Source: an uncultured Clostridia bacterium (lineage in GTDB: Bacteria; Bacillota; Clostridia; TANB77; CAG-508). Taken from it: 64,000 nt of DNA. The notes beneath the pieces are model-generated. The model was not told the DNA's origin. It saw only the letters and a program-made list of their open reading frames with translations, and made no database searches. Shown piece by piece: positions 48,745 through 57,459 of the stretch. The translations under genes and the position numbers were made by a program. Each line of letters begins with the position of its first letter. The stretch's first letter is position 1. Location: the NCBI GenBank assembly GCA_944386135.1, contig CALWZW010000004.1:23035-87034 (forward strand), in the 5' to 3' direction.

Positions 48745-49536
48745 TTATGGGCGTAATAAATCCTCTAGTTCCACTCTACTACCATATTTTATAATTATTG
48801 GTACGTATTTTGAGAGTGATATTCCATCAAATTTAGATTTCAAATCTCTTGTTCCTGGTATTACAACGGCATTTTCTGGTATCACTATCTGACCTTTTTC
48901 ATTTGGCGTAATTATATTTCCGTTTACATTGTCATATACTGGTGTACTTCCTGTAATTGTTACTCCTGCTGCAATTATTGCTCCTGTCTTTACAATAGTC
49001 CCCTCTGTAACTTGTGAACCTGCACCAACAAATACATTATCCTCAATTATTACTGGATAAGCACCAACTGGCTCAAGTACCCCTCCTACTATTACTCCTG
49101 CTCCTATATGTACATTTTTACCTATTTGAGCACATGAGCCTACTGTAACACACGAGTCTACCATTGTGCCCTCTCCTATATAAGCTCCGATATTTGTGTA
49201 ACATGGTGGCATAAATGTAACACCTTTTCCAATGTATACTCCATCTCTAACAGATACTGTTGGAGAAACTTTTCTTGCTTCGTCCTCTATTTTTATCTTT
49301 CTTTCTCCCATTGTGTCTTTATCAATCGTTCCATCCTTAAATTCGCATACTTTTCCAAACTTAAAACCTAGTAATATAACCTTTTTTACCCACGCATTTA
49401 CTTTCCATTCGCCATTTTCTTTTTCTGCAACTCTAATCTTTCCAGTATTTAAGTCTTCTTTAAATTCTTTCCATATTGGTAAAAACTCTTCACGAGTTAA
49501 ATCTTTATTTTCTAAAATCTTCATATATTTTTCCAT
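48745..49536 (-). CDS. dapD: Tetrahydrodipicolinate N-succinyl/acetyltransferase (DapD-like)
   Basis: 263 residues, left-handed parallel beta-helix acyltransferase. N-terminal helical part, then hexapeptide repeats with PTVSVRDGVYIGKGVTFMPP, CYTNIGAYIGEGTMVDS, QIGKNVHIGAGVIVGGVLEP and a C-terminal tail. The sequence looks like DapD (succinyl) rather than the shorter Firmicute DapH. Acyl preference cannot be fixed by eye. Clear AGGAGG ribosome site. Confidence 0.88.
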   Translation of the reverse strand: MEKYMKILENKDLTREEFLPIWKEFKEDLNTGKIRVAEKENGEWKVNAWVKKVILLGFKFGKVCEFKDGTIDKDTMGERKIKIEDEARKVSPTVSVRDGVYIGKGVTFMPPCYTNIGAYIGEGTMVDSCVTVGSCAQIGKNVHIGAGVIVGGVLEPVGAYPVIIEDNVFVGAGSQVTEGTIVKTGAIIAAGVTITGSTPVYDNVNGNIITPNEKGQIVIPENAVVIPGTRDLKSKFDGISLSKYVPIIIKYGSRVELEDLLRP

Positions 49537-49571
49537 AAAATTTCCTCCTAATAAATTGTAGTCTACTAATC

Positions 49572-49587
49572 ACCAAAACGCAATTAA
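49572..49587. repeat. Remnant of the dispersed hairpin element
   Basis: The 16 bases at 49572-49587 match the end of the repeat at 2684-2808 (ACCAAAACGCAATTA core) and border the dapF stop. Confidence 0.45.
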
Positions 49588-50432
49588 TTTTCAAGCAAAT
49601 ATTGTCCTTCAAAAACTGTTCTGGCTTTTCCCGTCATATACACATTTCCGTCCCATTTTATTGTAAGCTCTCCTCCAAGTAGCTTTACTCTTATATCCTC
49701 TTTTTCATTTACTAAATTATTTAATGTACACGCAACACAAACAGCTGATGCTCCAGTTCCACAAGCAAGAGTTTCTCCTGAGCCTCTTTCCCACACTCTC
49801 ATTTTTACAGTATTTCTATCTACTATTTCTATAAATTCTATATTTGCTTTTTTAGGGAAATGTTTATCTACTTCTAATACACTTCCATATTTTTCAACAT
49901 CAAAATTATCTACATTATCTACAACTGTTATTGCATGTGGATTTCCCATTGATACACATGTAAATATAAACTCTTTATCTATTGCTTTAATTTTTAAATT
50001 TTTAACAACCTCTTCATCAGATATTACAGGTATGTCTTTTGCTGAAAGCAGTGGTTTTCCCATATCAACTGTAACTGTATCTACTTTTGCATTTTTTATG
50101 TGTAATTCTAACTTTTTTACTCCTGCTAAAGTTTCAATTCTTAAGTTGGTTTTGTTGGTTAGTCCTTTATCATAAACAAATTTTCCAACACATCTTATGC
50201 CATTTCCGCACATTTCTGCTTCTGTTCCATCTTGATTGAACATTTTCATTTTAAAATCTTCTGTATTGCTTCTGCAAATTAGAATAAGACCATCGCTGCC
50301 TATTCCAAAATGTCTGTTACTTAAAATTTTAGCTAGGTATGCTATGTCCTTAATTTGACTTTCCTCCATTTGTGTACAGTCAATATAGACGTAGTCATTG
50401 CCTAGCCCTTCCATTTTTGTAAATTTAATCAT
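49584..50432 (-). CDS. dapF: Diaminopimelate epimerase
   Basis: LL-DAP to meso-DAP; supplies MurE and lysine synthesis. Starts at ATG 50432 (GAGGTG upstream; a GTG three codons earlier overlaps that site). 282 residues with both catalytic cysteines: AEMCGNGIRC and LACGTGASAV. First of the dapF-dapD-dapL-M20 run. Confidence 0.95.
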   Translation of the reverse strand: MIKFTKMEGLGNDYVYIDCTQMEESQIKDIAYLAKILSNRHFGIGSDGLILICRSNTEDFKMKMFNQDGTEAEMCGNGIRCVGKFVYDKGLTNKTNLRIETLAGVKKLELHIKNAKVDTVTVDMGKPLLSAKDIPVISDEEVVKNLKIKAIDKEFIFTCVSMGNPHAITVVDNVDNFDVEKYGSVLEVDKHFPKKANIEFIEIVDRNTVKMRVWERGSGETLACGTGASAVCVACTLNNLVNEKEDIRVKLLGGELTIKWDGNVYMTGKARTVFEGQYLLEN

Positions 50433-50568
50433 AGTTTTCACCTCATATTAGGTATTAATCATTTATAGAAAATATAATTATATTTTTCCGTGAATTATTA
50501 TACCATATGTTTTTACAAATTAAAAGATTACATCGTAATTTTTTGAAAATTTGTTGGATTCTATAAAA

Positions 50569-50597
50569 TTGACATAACTTGTGAATTGTATTATAAT
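50569..50597 (+). promoter_or_regulatory. Consensus sigma-A promoter for the lipoprotein pair
   Basis: TTGACA (50569-50574), 17-base spacer, TATAAT (50592-50597): a perfect match. It sits in AT-rich host-like DNA, just before the GC-richer coding island. Confidence 0.85.
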
Positions 50598-50668
50598 TAA
50601 ATTAATAGACAAAGTGTCTATTTGTCCGCACATTCACAATTTGGTTTCATTGATAGGAGGAAAAGACA

Positions 50669-51124
50669 ATGAAACGGATAAGTTCTGCTCTTTTGGCACT
50701 TCTTTTGATGCTTGTGCTCAGTTTTTCGCTGAGTGCCTGCACCGTAACCGTGGATGGGGTTGACGTTGGTTTTGACATAACGGTCACTCCTTCGTTCGAG
50801 GCTCCCACCAATCCGGATGAGTCCTATGACGGAAATCTTTCGTCATTAGGGCTTGGACTCACTTCTGATTCGACCATGAGTGTTTACTCTTACGGTCGCG
50901 GATTCAAGGTTGACTTTGAAGTTGGCCTGAAATCTGATAAGACTTCAATCCGAACTGTACAGAAGTCTCTGGCAAACTGGCTCATTAGTGAGCTTGACAT
51001 CGACAGGGATGACGTAACTGTCCGAATTGGCTCGCCGTCTCGTACAGGCACCAACCGCTATGAATTCTACATCATAATCCAGTACAACAGGGGGGCATAT
51101 CCGTACTATGATTACACACGTTAA
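50669..51124 (+). CDS. Imported lipoprotein of unknown function, gene 1
   Basis: 151 residues. Lipoprotein signal MKRISSALLALLLMLVLSF then the lipobox LSAC (about 24-27). The mature part is acidic with Tyr/Thr-rich stretches (GLGLTSDSTMSVYSYGRGF) and no recognised domain. Base and codon use differ sharply from all neighbours (C/G-ending codons; about half G+C). Codon 3 is CGG for Arg. If the host reads CGGA as a shift, translation would end at codon 4 (ATG-AAA-C-GGA-TAA). AGGAGG ribosome site. Confidence 0.75.
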   Translation: MKRISSALLALLLMLVLSFSLSACTVTVDGVDVGFDITVTPSFEAPTNPDESYDGNLSSLGLGLTSDSTMSVYSYGRGFKVDFEVGLKSDKTSIRTVQKSLANWLISELDIDRDDVTVRIGSPSRTGTNRYEFYIIIQYNRGAYPYYDYTR

Positions 51125-51536
51125 GCACATTGCTACTGCTATAGTTGCAGTATTAACCTGTATGCTCCTTTGTAGCTGTCAGGCATCGTCCGAATCATCA
51201 TACCCTTTGTATGATGTAAGAAACATCGAAGCTGAGGAGGATATTTATGAGGATGTACAGCTCCCTGGTGAATTCAAAGAATTCATCTGTCTCCCGATTT
51301 TGGGCGAGATGTTCGGGTCCGAGGTTCCGTTCTCGGGCACACTGGAAGTATCTCGCATGGAAGAGGAACTCTATCGGGTGGCTTTCGACTTATCGGCGGA
51401 AGATCCTCAAGCTGCGGTGGAAAGTCTGAAGGAGTATATCCGTACTCTCGATAGGCTAGGTATTCAAACCGAGTGTACAACTATTAATGAAGCGGAAGGC
51501 ATGGCAAATCTCACGCTTGAGGTTACCATGACGTGA
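51108..51536 (+). CDS. Imported lipoprotein of unknown function, gene 2
   Basis: 142 residues. Overlaps gene 1 by 17 bases. Signal MITHVKHIATAIVAVLTCMLL then lipobox LCSC (about 21-25), mature part acidic (AEEDIYEDVQLPGEF; FDLSAEDPQAAVESLKEYIR). Shares gene 1's GC-rich codon use and contains an in-frame CGG (Tyr-CGG-GTG) read as Arg. No family recognised. Ends in a GC-rich terminator. Confidence 0.7.
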   Translation: MITHVKHIATAIVAVLTCMLLCSCQASSESSYPLYDVRNIEAEEDIYEDVQLPGEFKEFICLPILGEMFGSEVPFSGTLEVSRMEEELYRVAFDLSAEDPQAAVESLKEYIRTLDRLGIQTECTTINEAEGMANLTLEVTMT

Positions 51537-51544
51537 ATCCTTTG

Positions 51545-51575
51545 CCCCCCACAGTGCAATCTGCGCTGAGGGGGG
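51545..51575 (+). terminator. Terminator of the lipoprotein island
   Basis: Stem with six C paired to six G plus an inner CAG/CTG, then TTCTTTTT. GC-rich unlike any other terminator in the window. Confidence 0.85.
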
Positions 51576-51607
51576 TTCTTTTTGTTCATTTTTACAAAAA
51601 AATTATG

Positions 51608-51636
51608 TTGTAAATTTTAGTGTTTTGTGTTATTAT
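51608..51636 (+). promoter_or_regulatory. Promoter for lemA
   Basis: TTGTAA (51608-51613), 17-base spacer, TATTAT (51631-51636). Confidence 0.55.
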
Positions 51637-51673
51637 ATTAATATGATATTATTAATCAAAAGGAGGAATTTTT

Positions 51674-52231
51674 ATGTGGATAGCACTTATAGTTATCGTT
51701 GCTATAATTATCCTTTGGGCTATAATTGCATATAACAGTTTAGTTAGAAAAAAACTAAAAGTTGAAAACTCATGGGGACAGATTGATGTTCAATTGCAAA
51801 GAAGATTTGATTTAATCCCTAACTTAGTAAACTGTGTTAAAGGTTATATGGAACATGAAAAAGATACTTTAGCAAAAGTTACTGAGCTTAGAACAGCTTG
51901 GGCTAAAGCTGAAAAAGTTGGAGAAAAAGCTGAACTAGATAATCAACTTTCTTCTGCTTTAAAAACAATTATGGCTGTTTCTGAAAATTATCCAGATTTA
52001 AAAGCAAATCAAAACTTTTCAGAATTACAAGAAGAGTTAAGAAATACAGAAAATAAAATTTCTTATGCAAGACAATTCTATAATGACTGTGTCACAATGT
52101 ATAATGAAGCTTTACAAGTATTTCCAAGTAGTATTATAGCTAGTATTTTCCATTTCACTCAAAGTGAGTTATTCCTTGTAACTGATGAAGAAACAAGAAA
52201 AAATGTCAAAGTAGATTTTGGAAATAATTAA
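51674..52231 (+). CDS. lemA: LemA-family protein
   Basis: 185 residues: N-terminal membrane helix (MWIALIVIVAIIILWAIIAYN), then the LemA helical bundle with YNSLVRKKLKVENSWGQIDVQLQRRFDLIPNLV split over about 20-50 and ENKISYARQFYNDCVTMYNEALQVFPS near the C-terminus. Function poorly known; frequently paired with htpX, as here. AGGAGG ribosome site; a terminator separates it from htpX. Confidence 0.93.
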   Translation: MWIALIVIVAIIILWAIIAYNSLVRKKLKVENSWGQIDVQLQRRFDLIPNLVNCVKGYMEHEKDTLAKVTELRTAWAKAEKVGEKAELDNQLSSALKTIMAVSENYPDLKANQNFSELQEELRNTENKISYARQFYNDCVTMYNEALQVFPSSIIASIFHFTQSELFLVTDEETRKNVKVDFGNN

Positions 52232-52244
52232 TTATTTGTATTAT

Positions 52245-52281
52245 AAGCCAGCCTAAAACTTCTAGTTTTTTTAGCTGGCTT
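52245..52281 (+). terminator. Terminator between lemA and htpX
   Basis: Stem AAGCCAGC / GCTGGCTT extended by an inner TAAAA/TTTTA pairing, followed by TTT. Confidence 0.7.
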
Positions 52282-52315
52282 TTGCATAATAATAATACTG
52301 AAAGGATAGATAAAT

Positions 52316-53212
52316 ATGTACGAAGATATACGTTCTAATAAAATTAAGACAGGTGTTATTATTTCTATATTTATAGTTGTAATTACTCTAATTCTTTATT
52401 ATATATGCATGGCTTTTGATTTAGGTCCATTTTCTATTATAATAGCTCTTGCATTTTCAATACTTGCTTCTTTTGCATCTTATTATAATAGTGATAAAAT
52501 TATTTTATCAATGTCAAAAGCAAGACCTGCAACACATGAAGAAAATCAAAAGCTTGTAAATATACTTGACGCACTTGTTATAAGTGCAGGTTTAAATTGT
52601 ACTCCAAAGCTTTATGTTGTAGAAGATAAACAACCTAATGCATTTGCAACTGGTCGTGACCCAGAGCATTCTGTTATTTGTGTTACAACAGGGCTTCTTG
52701 AAAAGCTTGATTACTATGAGCTTGAGGGAGTTATAGGTCATGAATTGGCGCATATTGCAAACTATGATATAAGGTTATCTGCTGTTGTTACTGTAATGGT
52801 AAGTTTTGTAGTAATACTTTCAGATATATTTACAAGGGCTTTTCTTTGGGGTGGAGGCAGACGTAGCTCTAGAGATAACGAAGGTAATGGAAATGCAATT
52901 TTAATGCTTATTGGACTTGTTTTCTTAATTCTTGCTCCAATATTTGGAAAGCTTGCACAGCTTGCAATTTCAAGACGTAGAGAATTTTTAGCTGATGCAA
53001 CTTCTGCAAAATATACGAGAAATCCTGACGGATTAATATCTGCTCTTCAAAAAATATGCAATGACCCAAATGAACTTGAAACTGCAAATAAATCTACCGC
53101 TCACATGTATATTGCAAGTCCATTTAAAAATGAAAAAATCACAAAATCTAGTATATGGTCAACTCATCCAAGCTTAGATGAGAGAGTTGAAGCTCTAAGA
53201 AATTTAAAATAA
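52316..53212 (+). CDS. htpX: Membrane zinc protease HtpX
   Basis: 298 residues; M48 protease that removes misfolded membrane proteins. Two N-terminal membrane helices (about 14-34, 40-58), zinc motif VIGHELAHIANYD (HExxH), two more helices, and the third ligand Glu in RRREFLADATSAKYTR. Own start with GAAAGGA site. Partner of LemA by position. Confidence 0.95.
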   Translation: MYEDIRSNKIKTGVIISIFIVVITLILYYICMAFDLGPFSIIIALAFSILASFASYYNSDKIILSMSKARPATHEENQKLVNILDALVISAGLNCTPKLYVVEDKQPNAFATGRDPEHSVICVTTGLLEKLDYYELEGVIGHELAHIANYDIRLSAVVTVMVSFVVILSDIFTRAFLWGGGRRSSRDNEGNGNAILMLIGLVFLILAPIFGKLAQLAISRRREFLADATSAKYTRNPDGLISALQKICNDPNELETANKSTAHMYIASPFKNEKITKSSIWSTHPSLDERVEALRNLK

Positions 53213-53233
53213 CAGATAAATTTTAAAAAAAAT

Positions 53234-53262
53234 TTGTCACATACTAAAATTGATGTTATAAT
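53234..53262 (+). promoter_or_regulatory. Sigma-A promoter for a short intergenic RNA
   Basis: TTGTCA (53234-53239), 17-base spacer, TATAAT (53257-53262), just after the htpX stop. Confidence 0.6.
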
Positions 53263-53268
53263 AATATC

Positions 53269-53336
53269 AGCTAATAGATTGTTGTCGAAAGCAATTGTAA
53301 ATCGTTCGAGATATGTTGACCACATATCTCTTTTTT
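53269..53336 (+). ncRNA. Candidate small RNA (about 65 bases) downstream of htpX
   Basis: A near-consensus promoter (53234-53262) is followed within about 50 bases by a terminator hairpin (53310-53332). Nothing between them codes for a protein. The 5' part reads through a GTCGAAAG loop near 53286. Could also be an antisense or leftover leader. Confidence 0.4.
53310..53332. terminator. Terminator between htpX and tatD
   Basis: Perfect 9-bp stem GAGATATGT / ACATATCTC with a 5-base loop and a T-run (53333-53338). Adjacent to the tatD stop. Confidence 0.8.
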
Positions 53337-54118
53337 ATTTTATCCCATATATTCTTTTTCCATTTTCATAAGTAATTTGTGCAATTTCTTCTGATGAGAT
53401 TTCTTTTACTTCTGCAATTTTTTGCACTGTATATTTCATATTTCTTGAATCATTTCTTTTTCCTCTGTTTGGTTCTGGGCTAAGATATGGACAATCTGTT
53501 TCAACTAGAATTCTATCATTTGGAACCATACTTATTATTTCATTTGCATTTTTTGAACTTTTAAAAGTTATTGCTCCAGCAAAAGAAATGTAAAACCCTG
53601 CTTCAAGACCTACTTTTACTAAATCTTTATTCAATTGACAGCAGTGTAAAATCCCCTTTTTTTCTGGAAGTATTTTTCCTTTCAAAATTTCTATTGTATC
53701 CATTATTGCATCTCTTGAATGTATCACAATTGGAAGTTTTAATTTGTTTGCAAGTTTTATTTGCTCCAAAAAGGCATATTTTTGTATTTCTTTTCTATCT
53801 TTTACCCAATGATTATCTAATCCTATTTCTCCTATTGCCACAACTTTTTTATTTTGGGCTGCCAATTTTTCTATTTCCAATATGTCTTTATCTATTTGTT
53901 CTTTTGTTTCTGCAATTTCATTTGGATGTATTCCGAACAGCTGCATATATAAAATCATGTGTATTAGCGATTTTTATGACTTTTTTTGAGTTTTCGATAT
54001 TATCTCCAACAACTACTACATTTTCAATTCCATCTTCATATATTTTGCTTATTATTTCTTCTCTATCTTCGTCAAATTGCTCATCATTGTAATGGGCATG
54101 TGTATCAAATAGTTTCAT
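53335..54118 (-). CDS. tatD: TatD-family metal-dependent DNase, with one +1 shift
   Basis: 260 residues after the shift. Start ATG 54118 (MKLFDTHAHYND with HxH metal motif). Past the break at 53932-53935: AAV-GIHPNEIAE, AIGEIGLD (Glu), QIKLANKLKLPIVIHSRDA, ILHCC, ILVETDCPYLSPEPNRGKRND. Quality control of nucleic acids, also 3'-5' DNase. 16 bases from the end of acpS. Confidence 0.93.
53932..53935 (-). other. +1 shift site CGGA (Gly) in tatD
   Basis: Coding strand reads GTT-C-GGA-ATA-CAT-CCA. Skipping C53935 gives YAAV-GIHPNE, the family's GxHP motif. Confidence 0.95.
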
Positions 54119-54134
54119 TTTTTCCTCTTTTCTC

Positions 54135-54510
54135 TTAAGAATTCCATATTGCAACTACATTTGCAATAGCAAAATCTCTACAATGTGAGATACTAATCTC
54201 TATATTTTCTAAATTTTGTGGTTCTTTATTTATGAAATTAATCATTGGTCTACCGATTTTCATCATTTAAAATTTCCACATCTTTCCAAGTTAACTCAAA
54301 TTTATTATTTAGTCTATTAGATACAGCCTTAAATATTGCCTCTTTTGCTGCAAATCGTGCTGCATAATGCTGATACTTTGCAGACTTTCTTCCTTCACAA
54401 TATTCTATTTCTTTTTTATTATATACTTCTTCTAAAAATTTTTTATTATCTTCGATTGCTTTTTTTACTCTATCTATTTCTATGATATCTGTACCACATG
54501 TAATTTTCAT
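54135..54510 (-). CDS. acpS: Holo-[acyl-carrier-protein] synthase, with one +1 shift
   Basis: Attaches 4'-phosphopantetheine to ACP. 124 residues after the shift. Start chosen at ATG 54510 (MKITCGTDIIEIDRVKK). Seen: CGTDIIEIDR, YCEGRKSAKYQHYAARFAAKEAIFKAV, and beyond the break at 54252-54255 NDEN-GRPMINF and ISISHCRDFAIANVV. The zero frame meets TAG immediately after the CGG codon. Confidence 0.93.
54252..54255 (-). other. +1 shift site CGGT (Gly) in acpS
   Basis: Coding strand reads AAT-C-GGT-AGA-CCA. Skipping C54255 gives NDEN-GRPMI; the zero frame is CGG-TAG, an immediate stop. Confidence 0.94.
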
Positions 54511-54527
54511 TTTTGTTTTCACTCTTT

Positions 54528-55764
54528 CTAGCTTAATCTATATAGTGCAATAAAATTAATTATATTTACAATTAATGAAATTATTAATAAGCAAAGTATT
54601 ACTTTATTTAATTTCTCATTGTGTCTCACATTTGAGTCCTTATATGCTATATCATATTGTCTTTTCACTTTTTCATAAATATTTTTTAATTCTAGTACTT
54701 CAAAAGCTTCTTTATATATTAAAATTCCATTATCATTATTTGTTATCTCATGTATCCAAATATCATTAGTAAATTTTATAAATTTTTCTTTTACTTCAGT
54801 TACCCTTTTTGCATTTTTAAACTCACTCAAAAGTTTAGATAAATAGAATTTTTGATATAATGTAAAAATATATGTATAAAAATACTCATTCTCGAAGTCA
54901 AATGGTAAATTTGTATAATTTACAGTATTTATACTTGATGTTATAAGGTTTACACCTGCATTGCTTATTCCTACTTTTATATAATTTCCTAAATTTACAG
55001 TTTTTAATCTATCATTGTTGAAGCTAGAATTGAATTCACTTTGTAAGACATTTGCAAATTTAAAAAATTCTTTTTCAATTTCTGAAAAATCATGTGTGCT
55101 ATTCCAATATTCTTGATCAATACACACATAAGAATATGTTATAAATCTATTTATATCAATATCAATCTTTTTTGATTCAACCGGATTCCATGTAAGTTCT
55201 CTTATAAGTTCAGATAATTTTTTTATATCATTAAATGTTCCTGTTTGTAATTTTATTTTGTTATAACTTAAATTATCTTTTACTTCAGAATTTATATCTC
55301 TAAATTTAAAATTAAAATTCAAAAGGTCTGAAAATCTATCTGTTTCTTCTATATTAGTTTTTAATGCTAAGAAGCATATTCCTGTATTAAAGCATATTAT
55401 TTCTATTTTTTGTATTTTGAAAAATATTCCATCTTCTTCTCCTGCTTTTGCTTGTATGTCTTGTCCTAAATCATATTCAAAAATCGTGCAAGGTGTTTGT
55501 GAAAGAATATTTGCTTTAAGTTTTGTTCCGAAAAGAGTTAAACACTCTCATGTTTGAATCTGCAAATGAAAAACTTTTAAACATATATTCTCTCACAGTT
55601 GGAAGAAAATAGTTATACATGCTAAAATCTTTTCTTCTCTCTAAAATTTTAAGTGTGCATTTACTATTTTTCAAAAGTTTTTGTATGTATTTATTATACT
55701 TTTCTTCTTTTACAACATATGGATATATAAAATAGCTGTAATGATATTTCATCTTTAGTTCCAT
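54528..55764 (-). CDS. Unknown tail-anchored protein, with one +1 shift
   Basis: 411 residues after the shift at 55527-55530. No recognised domain. N-terminal two-thirds look alpha/beta and Phe/Tyr/Asn-rich (KYHYSYFIYPYVVKEEKY at the start; INRFITYSYVCIDQEYW in the middle). One membrane helix sits at the extreme C-terminus (ILCLLIISLIVNIINFIAL), so it is probably tail-anchored with the bulk in the cytoplasm. It precedes acpS by 17 bases. Confidence 0.65.
55527..55530 (-). other. +1 shift site CGGA (Gly) in the unknown tail-anchored gene
   Basis: Coding strand reads TTT-C-GGA-ACA-AAA-CTT. Skipping C55530 merges two open frames into one 411-codon gene. Confidence 0.82.
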
Positions 55765-55820
55765 GTTATTCTCCCTCTCTTTGGTATTTTATATTTTGAA
55801 AAAGAACTAGTATTCTAAAT

Positions 55821-57353
55821 TTATACATCTAAATAATAATTAGCATTAGGATCTTCACATAAATGCCATGTGCTTATAAAATCAATCTTTGTATTATTGT
55901 CTAAGTTATATTCTGGTTCTACTACAACTTTTCCTTTAGCATCTATCGCTCCCCATAGTCCATCTTTCTTTATTGCAGCATATCCACTACTATTTTGTTC
56001 TGTTGCATCATCATATATATAATCTACAACTACATTTCCATCTTTATCCACAAATCCATATTTTCCGTCCTTTTTGCTTAGGAATAATGTATTTGTAGTT
56101 AAAAATGTAGAAGATGCTTTTTCTTCAAATTTAAAATTATAATATTTATAATTGTCCTCTGTATATACTCTCAAATATCCTTTTTCTTCATTTACTTCTG
56201 ATACTATTCCTGTAATTTTGGTTTCAAAATTTGAGTCTATTACTCTTGATATAAGATTTTCATTCTCTAAATAATCTGCAATGAAAAAATCTCCTGATGA
56301 AACATAACTAATATCAATTGCATCAAAAGCTAATTTTTCTTCACCATTTATATTGACTATTCCATATTTATCATTCTTTTTTGCAATATAGTTGTCGGTA
56401 CTTGCTACTCTTATTTCATCATAGTCAAATCCTATCTTTGTTTGTCCATATATATCTATTACGCCGATTTTTCCACCTTTTTCTGCAATGATATAGTCTC
56501 CGTTTATATCTTTTACATCATCAAATGCATTCTCCAATACAGTTTGACCTTGATTATCTATTAAGATATATTTTCCGCTGCTTTTTACAACAAATAAATT
56601 ATTTGAATATATTCCTTTTATTTCTTCATAATTACATTCTAAAATTGTAGATTTATCAAACCCAATAATTCCATATTTTCCTTCTGTGTTTACAACAATA
56701 TATCCATTTTTGTAATCATCTTCAATATTCTCTATCTTAGTATAATTTGGTTCTATTATTATATTTCCTGAATTATCACAAAGACCATATTTCCCGTCTT
56801 TTGATATTAACAAACTATTTGTTATTCCCTTGATGGTATCAATATTATCATATTCACATGGAAGTATCTCTTTTCCTGAAAAATCGCACAAACCGTATTT
56901 TCCATTTTTTTGTACTTTTAGTACATTGTTTTCATACCAAATATTTTTACTTTCATCGTAATTTGCTATTGCTTCTACTTTCTCATATCCTTGAACAATT
57001 TCTTTTCCTTTTGCATTAATTGCTTTTGATTTATATGTTCCATCTCCATAATTTATATCATACAAACAAACAAATACTGCCTTTGTGCTATCTGGTATTA
57101 CTATCATATCATCATAAGTTGCCTCTATCACAATGTCTCCATAGGAATTTATTACTCCCCATTTTCCATTGTCATAAACTGTATAATATGTAACTGTTTC
57201 AACTTTTCCTGAAGCACTTTCTGTATGATTGCTTAGTAAAAATTTAATTCCTATAATAAACATTACTACTACTAGAATAAATACAATTACTGCAATTATC
57301 TTTTTAACATTTAGTTTTGAATCTGCCTCATACCTTCTTGCACGTCTCGCCAT
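55821..57353 (-). CDS. WG-repeat membrane protein
   Basis: 510 residues. Start ATG 57353 (MARRARRYEADSK) with GGAGGT upstream. Basic cytosolic N-terminus, one membrane helix (about 20-41), then a chain of some ten WG/KYG beta repeats: NGKWGVINSYGD, NGKYGLCDFSG, DGKYGLCDNSGN, EGKYGIIGFD, and the like, to residue ~500. Such repeat blades bind ligands or surfaces; no enzymatic motif. Downstream is the hypothetical gene at 54528. Confidence 0.8.
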   Translation of the reverse strand: MARRARRYEADSKLNVKKIIAVIVFILVVVMFIIGIKFLLSNHTESASGKVETVTYYTVYDNGKWGVINSYGDIVIEATYDDMIVIPDSTKAVFVCLYDINYGDGTYKSKAINAKGKEIVQGYEKVEAIANYDESKNIWYENNVLKVQKNGKYGLCDFSGKEILPCEYDNIDTIKGITNSLLISKDGKYGLCDNSGNIIIEPNYTKIENIEDDYKNGYIVVNTEGKYGIIGFDKSTILECNYEEIKGIYSNNLFVVKSSGKYILIDNQGQTVLENAFDDVKDINGDYIIAEKGGKIGVIDIYGQTKIGFDYDEIRVASTDNYIAKKNDKYGIVNINGEEKLAFDAIDISYVSSGDFFIADYLENENLISRVIDSNFETKITGIVSEVNEEKGYLRVYTEDNYKYYNFKFEEKASSTFLTTNTLFLSKKDGKYGFVDKDGNVVVDYIYDDATEQNSSGYAAIKKDGLWGAIDAKGKVVVEPEYNLDNNTKIDFISTWHLCEDPNANYYLDV

Positions 57354-57412
57354 AAAAACCTCCGCTTTAAAATTTTTTAACATCCTTACTTTTATTCAAT
57401 TTGTTGCATGCC

Positions 57413-57456
57413 AAAGGATTTTCTTTTGCAGAACAACAACGCTAAAACGCAATTAT
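57413..57456. repeat. Second copy of the dispersed repeat (right half)
   Basis: About 44 bases match 2757-2800 with two changes: AGGATTTTCTTTTG-[C/A]-AGAACAACAACGC-[T/C]-AAAACGC. Lies between the WG-repeat and DUF3048 genes. The left arm is missing. Confidence 0.65.
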
Positions 57457-57459
57457 TTG

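Noticed and set aside
50945..51130. Minus-strand frames in the lipoprotein island
   Set aside because: Shadows of the two lipoprotein genes; the plus-strand genes have signals, ribosome sites and a shared promoter.
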